Positions 30,420-39,165 of a stretch of 64,000 nucleotides of DNA are shown here, in pieces. Below the pieces are notes generated by a model that saw only the letters and a list, made by a program, of their open reading frames with translations, was not told where the DNA came from and did not search any database. The stretch covers positions 4,836,001 through 4,900,000 of the forward strand of contig NZ_FNRX01000002.1 of NCBI RefSeq assembly GCF_900105195.1, written 5' to 3'. This DNA is from Rhodococcus pyridinivorans. Its GTDB lineage: Bacteria; Actinomycetota; Actinomycetes; Mycobacteriales; Mycobacteriaceae. The position numbers were made by a program, and so were the translations under genes. The first letter of the stretch is position 1. Each line of letters begins with the position of its first letter.

Positions 30420-30433
30420 TATAACGTGTTCTA
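30420..30433. promoter_or_regulatory. KstR operator upstream of kshA
   Basis: TATAACGTGTTCTA is a full match to the KstR consensus, 30 bp upstream of the kshA ATG. The first half reads TATAAC, which can serve as a -10 element, so repressor and polymerase would compete directly. Confidence 0.88.
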
Positions 30434-30463
30434 GAAGAGATTTCCGGAGGGAAGTGAGCGGAC

Positions 30464-31612
30464 ATGGCACAGATTCGCGAGATCGACGTCGGAGAGGTCC
30501 GGACGCGTTTCGCGCGAGGCTGGCACTGCCTCGGCCTCAGTCGCACGTTCAAGGACGGCAAGCCTCACGCCGTCGAGGCCTTCGGCACGAAACTCGTGGT
30601 GTGGGCCGACAGCAACGGCGACGCGAAGGTGCTCGACGCGTACTGCCGCCACATGGGCGGCGACCTGTCACAGGGCGAGATCAAGGGCGATTCGGTTGCG
30701 TGCCCGTTCCACGACTGGCGCTGGGGCGGCAACGGCAAGTGCACGGACATCCCGTACGCCAAGCGTGTTCCCCCGCTGGCCCGCACCCGTTCGTGGATCA
30801 CGATGGAGAAGCACGGCCAGCTGTTCGTGTGGAACGACCCCGAGGGCAACACCCCGCCTCCGGAGGTCACCATCCCCGAGATCGAGCAGTACGGCTCGGA
30901 CGAGTGGACGGACTGGACCTGGAACCAGATCCGGATCGAAGGTTCCAACTGTCGCGAGATCATCGACAACGTCGTCGACATGGCGCACTTCTTCTACATC
31001 CACTACGCCTTCCCCACGTTCTTCAAGAACGTCTTCGAGGGGCACATCGCGGAGCAGTACCTCAACACCCGCGGCCGGCCGGACAAGGGTATGGCGACGC
31101 AGTACGGGCTGGAGTCGACGCTCGAGTCGTACGCGGCCTATTACGGCCCCTCCTACATGATCAATCCGCTGAAGAACAACTACGGTGGGTACCAGACCGA
31201 ATCCGTGCTGATCAACTGCCACTACCCGATCACGCACGATTCGTTCATGCTGCAGTACGGCATCATCGTCAAGAAGCCGCAGGGCATGTCACCCGAGCAG
31301 TCCGACGTGCTGGCCGCCAAGCTCACCGAGGGTGTCGGCGAGGGCTTCCTGCAGGACGTCGAGATCTGGAAGAACAAGACAAAGATCGACAATCCTCTGC
31401 TGTGCGATGAGGACGGTCCGGTCTACCAGCTCCGCCGCTGGTACGAGCAGTTCTACGTCGACGTCGCCGACGTGACGGAGAAGATGACGGGCCGCTTCGA
31501 GTTCGAGGTCGACACCGCCAAGGCCAACGAGGCCTGGGAGAAGGAGGTCGCCGAGAATCTCGAGCGTAGGAAGCGCGAGGAAGAACAGGGCAAGCAGGAA
31601 GCGGAGGTGTGA
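30464..31612 (+). CDS. kshA: 3-ketosteroid 9-alpha-hydroxylase, oxygenase component KshA
   Basis: 382 residues, Rieske oxygenase. Rieske ligands Cys61/His63 (AYCRHMGGDL) and Cys80/His83 (VACPFHDWRWGG); mononuclear iron ligands His175 and His180 in NVVDMAHFFYIHYAFP, with Asp expected in IDNPLLCDEDGPV. With the reductase KshB (not in this window) it hydroxylates C9, which together with KstD opens ring B. GGAGGG precedes the ATG. A small Cys-rich gene follows three bases after the stop. Rhodococcus genomes usually carry several kshA paralogues; this copy is the one beside hsa and kstD. Confidence 0.94.
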   Translation: MAQIREIDVGEVRTRFARGWHCLGLSRTFKDGKPHAVEAFGTKLVVWADSNGDAKVLDAYCRHMGGDLSQGEIKGDSVACPFHDWRWGGNGKCTDIPYAKRVPPLARTRSWITMEKHGQLFVWNDPEGNTPPPEVTIPEIEQYGSDEWTDWTWNQIRIEGSNCREIIDNVVDMAHFFYIHYAFPTFFKNVFEGHIAEQYLNTRGRPDKGMATQYGLESTLESYAAYYGPSYMINPLKNNYGGYQTESVLINCHYPITHDSFMLQYGIIVKKPQGMSPEQSDVLAAKLTEGVGEGFLQDVEIWKNKTKIDNPLLCDEDGPVYQLRRWYEQFYVDVADVTEKMTGRFEFEVDTAKANEAWEKEVAENLERRKREEEQGKQEAEV

Positions 31613-31614
31613 CG

Positions 31615-31977
31615 ATGAGTGCCTCGACCCGGCGGAGCAGATGGGCGAAGTCCCCGGACTTCTCCCAGTGGCCCGAGCGGGCCGAGGCCGTCGCCGCCCA
31701 GACCGCGATCGACAAGATCAACTATCTGGATTCGGGTCAGCACGAGGTGCAGTGCCGCGAGTGCGGCACCTGCGTGCTGGTGCGCAAGAACAGCCTGTCG
31801 CACACGAGCGTGCAGTGGCAGGAGGATCCGGACACCGTGTGCCCGACCTTCCGCGAGACCGCCTCGCTCCGAGGCTTGTCCATCACACCGCGCGAAGGGT
31901 GTCCGCGGCTCCGGGAGAGCATCGACCGGGCCGTGCTCGACGGCACCCTTCCCGTACCGGACGGATCACCCACCTGA
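31615..31977 (+). CDS. Cysteine-rich protein of the kshA operon (Rv3527-like position)
   Basis: 120 residues, soluble, basic N-terminus (MSASTRRSRWAKSPDF), then a cysteine cluster VQCRECGTCVLVRKNS (CxxCxxC) plus two further Cys (DTVCPTF, REGCPRL). Five cysteines suggest a metal or Fe-S site, but no described family is certain. It starts 2 bp after the kshA stop and ends before a 15-bp hairpin, so it forms a two-gene operon with kshA, as the uncharacterised Rv3527 does in M. tuberculosis. A role in electron supply or maturation of KshA is attractive but unproven. Confidence 0.75.
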   Translation: MSASTRRSRWAKSPDFSQWPERAEAVAAQTAIDKINYLDSGQHEVQCRECGTCVLVRKNSLSHTSVQWQEDPDTVCPTFRETASLRGLSITPREGCPRLRESIDRAVLDGTLPVPDGSPT

Positions 31978-32001
31978 CCGATTCCGACCCCGATCGACCC
32001 C

Positions 32002-32036
32002 GCGACGGCACCGTCCCTATCGGACGGTGCCGTCGC
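32002..32036 (+). terminator. Terminator after the kshA operon
   Basis: GCGACGGCACCGTCC and GGACGGTGCCGTCGC form a 15-bp perfect stem with loop CTATC, 25 bp after the stop of the Cys-rich gene and 100 bp before the kstD promoter. Confidence 0.85.
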
Positions 32037-32140
32037 TCGTCGTCGGCCGGCGATATCGCGTTCCAGTGTCGGCGTCACCGCGTCTTCGCTTCACGTCCAG
32101 GACTCTTCGCATTCGGGGATGGACTCGGCACCGCCATTTC

Positions 32141-32154
32141 TATAACGTGTTCTA
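32141..32154. promoter_or_regulatory. KstR operator overlapping the kstD promoter
   Basis: TATAACGTGTTCTA, identical to the kshA site, ends one base before the kstD ATG at 32156. TATAAC (32141-32146) is placed as a -10 box for transcription starting at or next to the ATG, so this looks like a leaderless promoter covered by the operator. Confidence 0.88.
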
Positions 32155-32155
32155 C

Positions 32156-33868
32156 ATGACGAAGCAGGAGTACGACATCGTTGTCGTCGGCAGCGGTGCC
32201 GGCGGAATGACCGCCGCCATCACCGCAGCCCGCAAGGGCGCCGACGTGGTCCTGATCGAGAAGGCGTCGCGCTACGGCGGGTCGAGCGCCCGATCGGGCG
32301 GCGGTGTGTGGATTCCCAACAACGAGGCACTGAAGTCCGCCGGGGTGGACGACACCCCCGAAGAAGCCCGGAAGTACCTCCACAGCATCATCGGCGACGG
32401 CGTACCTGCCGAGAAGATCGACACCTACATCGATCGCGGACCGGAGATGCTCTCCTTCGTCCTGAAGAACAGCGCCCTCGAACTGCAATGGGTACCGGGC
32501 TATTCCGACTACTACCCCGAGGCGCCGGGCGGACGTCCCAGTGGCCGTTCGGTTGAACCGGCGCCCTTCGACGGCCGCCGTCTCGGCGAGGATCTCGCTC
32601 TCCTCGAACCCGACTACGCCCGAGCTCCCAAGAACTTCGTCATCACCCAGGCCGACTACAAGTGGCTGAACCTGCTCATGCGGAATCCGCGCGGACCGGT
32701 TCGCGCCATGCGGGTCGGCGCTCGGTTCGTCTGGGCGAACATCACCAAGAAGCACCTGCTCGTCCGAGGCCAGGCGCTCATGGCCGGGCTGCGGATCGGT
32801 CTGCGCGACGCCGGTGTGCCCCTGCTACTGGAGACGGCGCTCACCGACCTCGTCGTCGAGGACGGGGTCGTGCGCGGCGTCGAGGTGGTCGCGAACGGCG
32901 AGAAGTGCGTCATCCGTGCCCGCAAGGGCGTGATCCTCGCAAGCGGCGGTTTCGAGCACAACGCCGAGATGCGGGCGCAGTACCAGCGTCAGCCGATCGG
33001 CACCGAGTGGACCGTGGGCGCGAAGGCGAACACCGGAGACGGCATCCGCGCCGGACAGAAGCTGGGCGCCGCAGTCGATTTCATGGACGATGCCTGGTGG
33101 GGACCGTCCTTCACTCTCACCGGCGGCCCGTGGTTCGCACTGTCGGAACGCAGCCTCCCCGGGTGCCTCATGGTCAACGCCGCAGGCAAGCGTTTCGTCA
33201 ACGAGTCGGCGCCCTACGTCGAAGCGACGCATGCGATGTACGGCGGCAAGCACGGCCGCGGCGAGGGACCGGGCGAGAACATCCCCAGCTGGCTGATCCT
33301 CGATCAGCGCTACCGCGACCGCTACACCTTCGCCGGCATCACCCCCCGCACTCCCTTCCCCCGCCGGTGGCTCGAGGCCGGGGTGCTCGTCAAGGCCGGT
33401 TCCGTCGCCGAACTCGCCGAGAAGATCGGGGTACCGGCCGACGCCCTCACCGAGACGGTGCAGCGGTTCAACGGCTTCGCCCGGGCCGGCAAGGACGAGG
33501 ACTTCGGCCGCGGCGAATCCCACTACGACCACTACTACGGGGATCCGCGCAACAAGCCGAATCCGAGCCTCGGCGTGGTCGACAAGGCCCCGTTCTACGC
33601 GTTCAAGGTGGTCCCCGGCGATCTCGGCACCAAGGGCGGGCTCGTCACCGATGTCCATGGCCGGGTGGTGCGCGAGGACGGCAGCGTGATCGACGGCCTG
33701 TACGCGACCGGTAACGCCAGCTCCCCGGTCATGGGTCACACCTACGCCGGGCCCGGCGCCACCATCGGACCGGCGATGACCTTCGGCTATCTCGCGGCCC
33801 TGGACATCCTGGACCGCACGCGTGACGAACGTGCCGAAGAGCTGCGAGAATCCGCCGACACCGTGTGA
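32156..33868 (+). CDS. kstD: 3-ketosteroid delta-1-dehydrogenase KstD
   Basis: 570 residues. FAD-binding VVVGSGAGGMTAAITAARKG at the N-terminus; active-site tyrosines fit Tyr119 or Tyr120 (PGYSDYYPE), Tyr354 (VNESAPYVEATH) and Tyr530 with Gly534 (GHTYAGPGATIGPAM). It introduces the C1-C2 double bond of 3-ketosteroids, the partner of KshA in ring-B opening. The ATG has no ribosome site and follows the KstR operator by one base. The frame is open for 179 codons upstream but crosses the terminator and carries no KstD similarity there. A MaoC-type gene and a cholesterol oxidase follow on the same strand. Confidence 0.94.
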   Translation: MTKQEYDIVVVGSGAGGMTAAITAARKGADVVLIEKASRYGGSSARSGGGVWIPNNEALKSAGVDDTPEEARKYLHSIIGDGVPAEKIDTYIDRGPEMLSFVLKNSALELQWVPGYSDYYPEAPGGRPSGRSVEPAPFDGRRLGEDLALLEPDYARAPKNFVITQADYKWLNLLMRNPRGPVRAMRVGARFVWANITKKHLLVRGQALMAGLRIGLRDAGVPLLLETALTDLVVEDGVVRGVEVVANGEKCVIRARKGVILASGGFEHNAEMRAQYQRQPIGTEWTVGAKANTGDGIRAGQKLGAAVDFMDDAWWGPSFTLTGGPWFALSERSLPGCLMVNAAGKRFVNESAPYVEATHAMYGGKHGRGEGPGENIPSWLILDQRYRDRYTFAGITPRTPFPRRWLEAGVLVKAGSVAELAEKIGVPADALTETVQRFNGFARAGKDEDFGRGESHYDHYYGDPRNKPNPSLGVVDKAPFYAFKVVPGDLGTKGGLVTDVHGRVVREDGSVIDGLYATGNASSPVMGHTYAGPGATIGPAMTFGYLAALDILDRTRDERAEELRESADTV

Positions 33869-33908
33869 CCCGATCGACTCGCGTTCGAGCCGTAGAAAGG
33901 AAGTACCC

Positions 33909-34769
33909 GTGCCCATCGATCCCTCGGTTGCCGTCGGAGCCGAACTGCCCGCTCAGGAGTTCGAGTGGAGCAGCACCGATGTCCAGCTCTACAACCTCGG
34001 CATCGGTGCCGGGTCCCATCCCACCGACGCGGGTGAACTGCGTTACCTCCGGGACAGGGGTCCCCAGGTACTCCCCACCTTCGCGACCGTCGCCGCGACC
34101 TTCCACCAGGTCGAGCCGCCGAAGGTCTCGTTCCCCGGGATCGAGATCGATCTCGCCAAGGTCGTCCACGGCAGCCAGGAGGTGACCGTGCACGCGCCCA
34201 TCCCCGCTTCGGGCAAGGGCCGCACGGTCACCCGCATCGCCGAGGTGTGGGACAAGGGCAAGGCCGCGGTCGTCGTGCAGGAATCGGTGACCGAGGATCT
34301 CGACGGCAATCCCCTGTGGACCGCGCGGTCGTCGATCTTCGCCCGCGGTGAGGGTGGTTTCGGCGGCGAGCGCGGCCCGTCGGAGTCGGTGGAGTATCCC
34401 GATCGTGAACCGGACGCCGAGTTCGACGTGCCGACCCTTCCACAGCAGGCGCTGCTCTACCGCCTGTGCGGCGACCGCAATCCCCTCCACTCCGATCCCG
34501 AGTTCGCATCCGCGGCGGGCTTCCCGGCACCGATTCTGCACGGGCTGTGCACCTACGGCATCGTGTGCAAGGCGGTGACCGACGGTCTGCTCGACGCCGA
34601 CGCATCGCGCGTGAAGGGATTCCGCGCCCGGTTCGCCGGTGTGGTCTTCCCCGGCGAGACCCTCCGGGTGCGCGTGTGGAACGACGGCGACCGCAAACTC
34701 GTGACCGTCTCCGTCATCGAACGCGATCTCGACCCTGCCCTGGCCGACGTGGTACTCACCGTGGCGTGA
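33909..34769 (+). CDS. MaoC-like enoyl-CoA hydratase (Rv3538-type)
   Basis: 286 residues from a GTG at 33909 with AGAAAGGA upstream. Two hot-dog repeats: an N-terminal degenerate half and a C-terminal half carrying the hydratase motif YRLCGDRNPLHSDPEFASAAGF, whose Asp and His are catalytic. Size and the location next to kstD match Rv3538, a sterol side-chain 2-enoyl-CoA hydratase (annotated as Hsd4B or ChsH3 in different works). It would hydrate C24-type enoyl-CoA esters. It begins 40 bp after kstD and shares its promoter. Confidence 0.85.
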   Translation: MPIDPSVAVGAELPAQEFEWSSTDVQLYNLGIGAGSHPTDAGELRYLRDRGPQVLPTFATVAATFHQVEPPKVSFPGIEIDLAKVVHGSQEVTVHAPIPASGKGRTVTRIAEVWDKGKAAVVVQESVTEDLDGNPLWTARSSIFARGEGGFGGERGPSESVEYPDREPDAEFDVPTLPQQALLYRLCGDRNPLHSDPEFASAAGFPAPILHGLCTYGIVCKAVTDGLLDADASRVKGFRARFAGVVFPGETLRVRVWNDGDRKLVTVSVIERDLDPALADVVLTVA

Positions 34770-34803
34770 TCGCCACGCCCTCCCGAAAGAGCGACATTCG
34801 AAC

Positions 34804-36549
34804 ATGACACTTCGTGATTCGTCGCCGCGCCTGTCGCGGCGCGGTTTCCTCGCGGCCGGCGCCGGTGCGTTGGCGGTCTCCGCCCTCGGTGGATGGACCC
34901 CGGTACATGCCGTCCCCTCCGGGTCCGCGGCCTCGACGCTCCCCACTCCCCCGGTGTTCCCCGACGGCATCGATCTCTACCAGCAGGCGTACCAGAACTG
35001 GTCCAAGGAGATCATGCTGGACGCCATCTGGACCTGCGCGCCTCGCACCCCCGACGACGTGGTGCGCCTGGTGAACTGGGCGCACGAGAACGGATACACC
35101 ATCCGTCCGCGCGGGGCCATGCACGGCTGGACACCGCTGACGATCGTCAACGGCGCACCCGTCGACCGGGTGATCCTCGCCGACACCATGCTCCATCTCG
35201 ACTGGGTCCAGGTGAACCCCGGAGGCTCCCCCGCGACCGTCACGGCAGGTCCCGGCGCGACGCTCGACGTCATCACCACTGCATTGCAGGACCACGGTCT
35301 CGGACTCGCGAATCTTCCTGCGCCCGGGGTGTTGTCGATCGCCGGGGCGCTCGCCGTCAACGCGCACGGCGCCGCCCTGCCCGCCAACGGTGAATCCACC
35401 CTCCCCGGTCACACCTTCGGGTCGCTGAGCAATCTCGTGACCGAACTGACCGCCGTCGTGTGGGACGGCAGCGCCTACGCACTGCGTACCTTCACCCGCG
35501 CCGATCCCGAGATCACCCCGCTGCTCACGCATCTCGGCCGGACGTTCATCACGTCCGTCACGTTGCAGGCCGGACCGAACTATCGCATGCGCTGCCAGTC
35601 CTTCACCGACATCACCTGGCAGGAACTGTTCTCCCCCGCCGGTTCGCCGGGTCGGACCTTCGAGTCGTTCGTCGATTCGGCGGGGCGGGCCGAGGCGATC
35701 TGGTATCCGTTCACGGAACGTCCGTGGATGAAGGTGTGGTCGCTCGCACCGGAGAAGCCGGCCACCTCGCGGGAGGTCACCGGGCCGTACAACTACCCGT
35801 TCTCCGACAACGTGCCCGAACCGATCACCGACCTGCTGGGGCACATCACGGCCGGGAACACTTCGATCGCACCGGCTTTCGGTCAGACCTATTACGGCGT
35901 GACCGTGGCCGGTCTCGCAGCGACGGGATCGTCCGACATCTGGGGCTGGTCGAAGGATCTGCAGTTCTACATCAAGGCGACCACCCTGCGACTGACCGAG
36001 GGTGGCGGTGCGGTGCTCACGAACCGCACCAACATCGCCAACGTGATCCACGACTTCGCGCACTGGTTCTCCGAGCGCATCGAGCACTACCGCAGCCTGG
36101 GACAGTTCCCTCTCAACGGTCCGGTCGAAATCCGGTGCTGCGGACTGGATCGGCCGGAGGACGTCCTCGTCCCGTCGGCGGGACCGCCGACGATCGCGTC
36201 GACCCGCCCGCGTCCCGACCACCCGGAATGGGACACCGCCATCTGGCTCAACGTTCTCGGTGTCCCGGGAACTCCCGGCATGTTCGCCTTCTACCGGGAG
36301 ATGGAGCAGTGGATGCGGCAGCGGTACAACGGAAGCGACTCGACCTTCCGGCCGGAATGGTCGAAGGGCTGGGCGTTCGGTCCCGACCTGCCGTACACCG
36401 ACGAGCAGATCCTGACGCAGGGCCTGCCCGACACCTACCGGGAAGGTGTTCCCTCGGACGAGAACTGGGATTCGGCTCGCGCGGTCTACAACCGTCTCGA
36501 TCCGCATCGGGTCTTCAGCAACACCTTCATCGACACCCTGCTCCCCTGA
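34804..36549 (+). CDS. Class II cholesterol oxidase (VAO-type, covalent FAD), Tat-exported
   Basis: 581 residues. A twin-arginine signal is readable (SPRLSRRGFLAAGAGALAV) with cleavage likely after residues 30-38. The vanillyl-alcohol-oxidase FAD domain holds His107 in TIRPRGAMHGWTPL, the histidine that carries covalent FAD in the Brevibacterium sterolicum BCO2 enzyme; the substrate domain has the aromatic WGWSKDLQFYIKATT region. It oxidises and isomerises cholesterol to cholest-4-en-3-one outside the cell. It starts 34 bp after the MaoC gene, so it is probably in the KstR-controlled kstD operon. Not homologous to the GMC-type class I oxidase remnant at 57.4 kb. Confidence 0.9.
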   Translation: MTLRDSSPRLSRRGFLAAGAGALAVSALGGWTPVHAVPSGSAASTLPTPPVFPDGIDLYQQAYQNWSKEIMLDAIWTCAPRTPDDVVRLVNWAHENGYTIRPRGAMHGWTPLTIVNGAPVDRVILADTMLHLDWVQVNPGGSPATVTAGPGATLDVITTALQDHGLGLANLPAPGVLSIAGALAVNAHGAALPANGESTLPGHTFGSLSNLVTELTAVVWDGSAYALRTFTRADPEITPLLTHLGRTFITSVTLQAGPNYRMRCQSFTDITWQELFSPAGSPGRTFESFVDSAGRAEAIWYPFTERPWMKVWSLAPEKPATSREVTGPYNYPFSDNVPEPITDLLGHITAGNTSIAPAFGQTYYGVTVAGLAATGSSDIWGWSKDLQFYIKATTLRLTEGGGAVLTNRTNIANVIHDFAHWFSERIEHYRSLGQFPLNGPVEIRCCGLDRPEDVLVPSAGPPTIASTRPRPDHPEWDTAIWLNVLGVPGTPGMFAFYREMEQWMRQRYNGSDSTFRPEWSKGWAFGPDLPYTDEQILTQGLPDTYREGVPSDENWDSARAVYNRLDPHRVFSNTFIDTLLP

Positions 36550-36610
36550 TCTCCCACGGGCGTCCTCGCTCACCACGGGCACAGCGCAGTCCTTTGCTAG
36601 GGTTCGCACC

Positions 36611-37669
36611 ATGCGGAACGTGCGAAGGTGGATCGGTGCTGCTGCTGTGCCCGTGCTGGTTCTCGCGGGAGGTGTGACACTCGCGGGAACCGCGGTGGCC
36701 CTTCCCGACACGGGTTCGGTCGCCGTGTCGAACGGCACCGACGCCCCGGTGACCTTCGAGGCCGACGGCACCACCTTCCACGGCAGCCTCCGCAACCCGG
36801 ACGGAGCCGCGGTGGCCGCCGCACTGCTGCTCCCGGGCAGCGGCACCACCGATCGCAACGGCAACCAGCCCGGCTGGGCGGCCGACACCCTGGTGCGCAC
36901 CGCGGACGCACTCGCCGCCCACGGCATCGCGAGCCTGCGCTTCGACAAGATCGGGGCCGGTGAGACGGGCCTCGGGTCCTACACGGTCGAGACCATCGGC
37001 GAGTACGGCTTCACCGAGCAGGTCGACCACGCCGGAGCCGCGGTGCGTCTGCTCGCTGAACACACCGGAATCTCCCCCGAGGAGATCCTCGTCCTCGGAC
37101 ACAGCGAGGGTGCACTGACCGCGCTCGCACTCGCCGATCGCGGTATCGGAAGCGGCTTCGCACTTCTCGCTCCGCTGCCGATGCGCTACCTGGACCTGCT
37201 GACCGCCCAGCTGAATGCCGTGGTGGATTCCGGACAGCTCGGCCCCGACGGCGAGGCGGTCCGGGCCGACCTGCCGCGTGCCGTCGAGTCGCTGCGGACG
37301 ACCGGGGCCTTCCCCACCGATCTGCACCCGATCCTCGCGCAGTTCGGCATGAACCCCGCGAACGCGAAGTTCCTCTTCGAGTCCGACCAGCTCGACCCGG
37401 TTGAGCTCGCCGCGGAGCTGGCGGCCGACACCCCGGTGCTGCTCACCTGTTCCGACAAGGACCTGAACATCAACTGCGCGCAGGTCGAGCCGCTGCGAAA
37501 CGCCCTCGCCCACACCGACCTGCAGTTCGAGCACTTCACCACCGCCAACCACAGTCTCGAGGAACTCGGCCCGCTGCAGCCCGGCCCGGCCGACCAGGTG
37601 GCGCTGCTGCCCACCTCGTTCGAGTTCTCGGCGGCGATCGACAGTTGGGCGGCCGCACGCGGTCGCTGA
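36611..37669 (+). CDS. Secreted alpha/beta hydrolase
   Basis: 352 residues beginning MRNVRRWIGAAAVPVLVLAG, a Sec-type signal peptide with probable cleavage after TAVA (about residue 34). The hydrolase core shows a nucleophile elbow LGHSEGALTALALA (Ser in GHSEG), a segment SLRFDKIGAGETG and a final His in TTANHSLEEL. An oxyanion loop LLLPGSGTTDRNGN follows strand 3. It resembles family S9/S33-like esterases rather than lipases. Location after cholesterol oxidase invites a sterol-ester or surfactant-related role, but substrate is unknown. The frame upstream to 36446 overlaps cholesterol oxidase and is not coding. Confidence 0.83.
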   Translation: MRNVRRWIGAAAVPVLVLAGGVTLAGTAVALPDTGSVAVSNGTDAPVTFEADGTTFHGSLRNPDGAAVAAALLLPGSGTTDRNGNQPGWAADTLVRTADALAAHGIASLRFDKIGAGETGLGSYTVETIGEYGFTEQVDHAGAAVRLLAEHTGISPEEILVLGHSEGALTALALADRGIGSGFALLAPLPMRYLDLLTAQLNAVVDSGQLGPDGEAVRADLPRAVESLRTTGAFPTDLHPILAQFGMNPANAKFLFESDQLDPVELAAELAADTPVLLTCSDKDLNINCAQVEPLRNALAHTDLQFEHFTTANHSLEELGPLQPGPADQVALLPTSFEFSAAIDSWAAARGR

Positions 37670-37670
37670 C

Positions 37671-37700
37671 TGTCGTGTTGTAGGTGATTGTCGTGGTGTA
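37671..37700 (+). repeat. Imperfect direct repeat upstream of the flavodoxin-fold gene
   Basis: TGTCGTGTTGTA (37671-37682) and TGTCGTGGTGTA (37689-37700), 18-bp period, directly upstream of the gene at 37720. Direct repeats at this spacing could bind an activator or simply be remnant duplication. Confidence 0.5.
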
Positions 37701-37719
37701 ACTCGGGTATCCCGGGCAC

Positions 37720-38334
37720 ATGACAGCACTGCACGCCGTGGCCCTGAACTGCACGCTCAAGCCGTCCCCCGCCGAGTCCAGCACCGACAAGATGGTGGCG
37801 CACGTGTTCGACGCACTGTCGAAGCACGACGTCAGCGTCGAAACCGTCCGGGTCGTCGACTTCGACGTCAAGCCCGGTGTCGAAGCCGACATGGGCGATG
37901 GGGATCAATGGCCGGAGATCGTCGAGCGCATCGTCTCGGCCGACATCCTGCTCGTCGCCACACCGACCTGGGTGGGACACATGTCGAGCGTCGCCCAGCG
38001 CGTCCTCGAGCGGCTCGATGCCGAACTGTCGAACACCGACGACGAGAACCGTCCACGCATGGTGGGCAAGGTCGGGATCGCCGCAGTCGTCGGCAACGAG
38101 GACGGCGCGCACAAGATCGTCGCCGACCTGTTCCAGAGCCTCAACGACATCGGTTTCTCGATCCCTGCGCAGAGCTCGACCTACTGGAACGGCGAGGCGA
38201 TGTCAGGCACCGACTTCAAGGATCTCGACGAGATCCCCGAAGCGGTGCGCTCGACCACCGAATCCGTCGCCCGCAACGCCGTACACCTGGCGACGCTGTT
38301 GCGTCAGCGCCAGTACGCGCCCTACCCGGGATGA
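37720..38334 (+). CDS. Flavodoxin-fold NAD(P)H-dependent oxidoreductase
   Basis: 204 residues with the FMN reductase-like start LNCTLKPSPAESSTDKMV (phosphate loop) and DILLVATPTWVGHMSSVAQRVLERLDAE, which matches the FMN-isoalloxazine segment of the NADPH-dependent FMN reductase/flavodoxin superfamily. Likely a quinone, nitro or flavin reductase. Single-gene unit with the direct repeat upstream; converges on the ABC exporter genes. Actual electron acceptor unknown. Confidence 0.85.
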   Translation: MTALHAVALNCTLKPSPAESSTDKMVAHVFDALSKHDVSVETVRVVDFDVKPGVEADMGDGDQWPEIVERIVSADILLVATPTWVGHMSSVAQRVLERLDAELSNTDDENRPRMVGKVGIAAVVGNEDGAHKIVADLFQSLNDIGFSIPAQSSTYWNGEAMSGTDFKDLDEIPEAVRSTTESVARNAVHLATLLRQRQYAPYPG

Positions 38335-38361
38335 ACCCACCCGCCGGCCGAACGCCGACGG

Positions 38362-39165
38362 TCAGCGACTGACGGCCTTCTGGTACCTGCGGATCGCGAA
38401 TGGCACGAACACGATCAGCATCAACGCTGTCCACATCAGCGACGCGAGGACCGGATTCTGCAGGGGCCACACGTCGGGGGGCGGCACCATGGGATTGGTG
38501 TTGCCGAACAGTTCGCGGACCGCCTGCGTGACGGCCGAGATGGGATTCCATTCGGCGATGACGCGCAGCACCGTCGGCATCGACGACGGGTCGACGAACG
38601 TGTTGGCGATGAACGACAGCGGGAAGATCACCATGAAGCTCGCGTTGTTGAAGACCTCGGGTGTGCGGATCCACATGCCGATCACGGCCATCACCCACGA
38701 CAGGGCGTAGGCGAACAACAACAGCAACAGGTAGCCGGCGAGCGCCTCACCGACCGAGGTGTTGATCCGCCACCCCACGAGAAGACCGGTCAACGACATC
38801 ACCACGAGGCTGAGCACATTGATCAGCACGTCGGTGCTGGTGCGTCCGATGAGCACCGCGGACGGGGCCATCGGCAGCGACCGGAACCGGTCGATGATGC
38901 CCTTCTGCAGGTCTTCGACCATCCCGAGGCCCGTCCAGGTGGATCCGAAGATGACCGTCTGGGTGAAGATGCCTGCGATGAGGAACTCCCGGTACGAGAC
39001 GCCGGGAACGTCGATCGCGCTGCCGAAGACGTATGCGAAGAGCAGCACGAACATGATCGGCGACAGCGTCGTGAAGACCAGCAGATCCGGCACACGCTTG
39101 ATCTTGATCATGTTGCGCTTGGCAATGGTCAGGCCGTCGGATGCGACCATCTCGAGTGTGTTCAC
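38362..39165 (-). CDS. ABC-2 type transporter permease (DrrB-like)
   Basis: 267 residues from a GTG at 39165 that overlaps the ATPase stop (GTGA). Six hydrophobic segments; first helix DLLVFTTLSPIMFVLLFAYVF, then the ABC-2 motif GIIDRFRSLPMAPSAVLIGR and a final NPISAVTQAVRELFGN. The DrrA/DrrB class exports hydrophobic drugs or lipids. It forms a two-gene operon with the ATPase. Substrate not predictable. Confidence 0.88.
   Translation of the reverse strand: MNTLEMVASDGLTIAKRNMIKIKRVPDLLVFTTLSPIMFVLLFAYVFGSAIDVPGVSYREFLIAGIFTQTVIFGSTWTGLGMVEDLQKGIIDRFRSLPMAPSAVLIGRTSTDVLINVLSLVVMSLTGLLVGWRINTSVGEALAGYLLLLLFAYALSWVMAVIGMWIRTPEVFNNASFMVIFPLSFIANTFVDPSSMPTVLRVIAEWNPISAVTQAVRELFGNTNPMVPPPDVWPLQNPVLASLMWTALMLIVFVPFAIRRYQKAVSR

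Noticed and set aside
31978..32155. Extended N-terminus or small gene between the kshA operon and kstD
   Set aside because: The stretch holds a 15-bp terminator and then the kstD promoter; the open frame through it shows no similarity.
32156..33868. Fumarate reductase or generic FAD oxidoreductase instead of KstD
   Set aside because: The active-site Tyr and HTYAGPGATIG segment together with the KstR operator and the MaoC neighbour point to 3-ketosteroid dehydrogenase.
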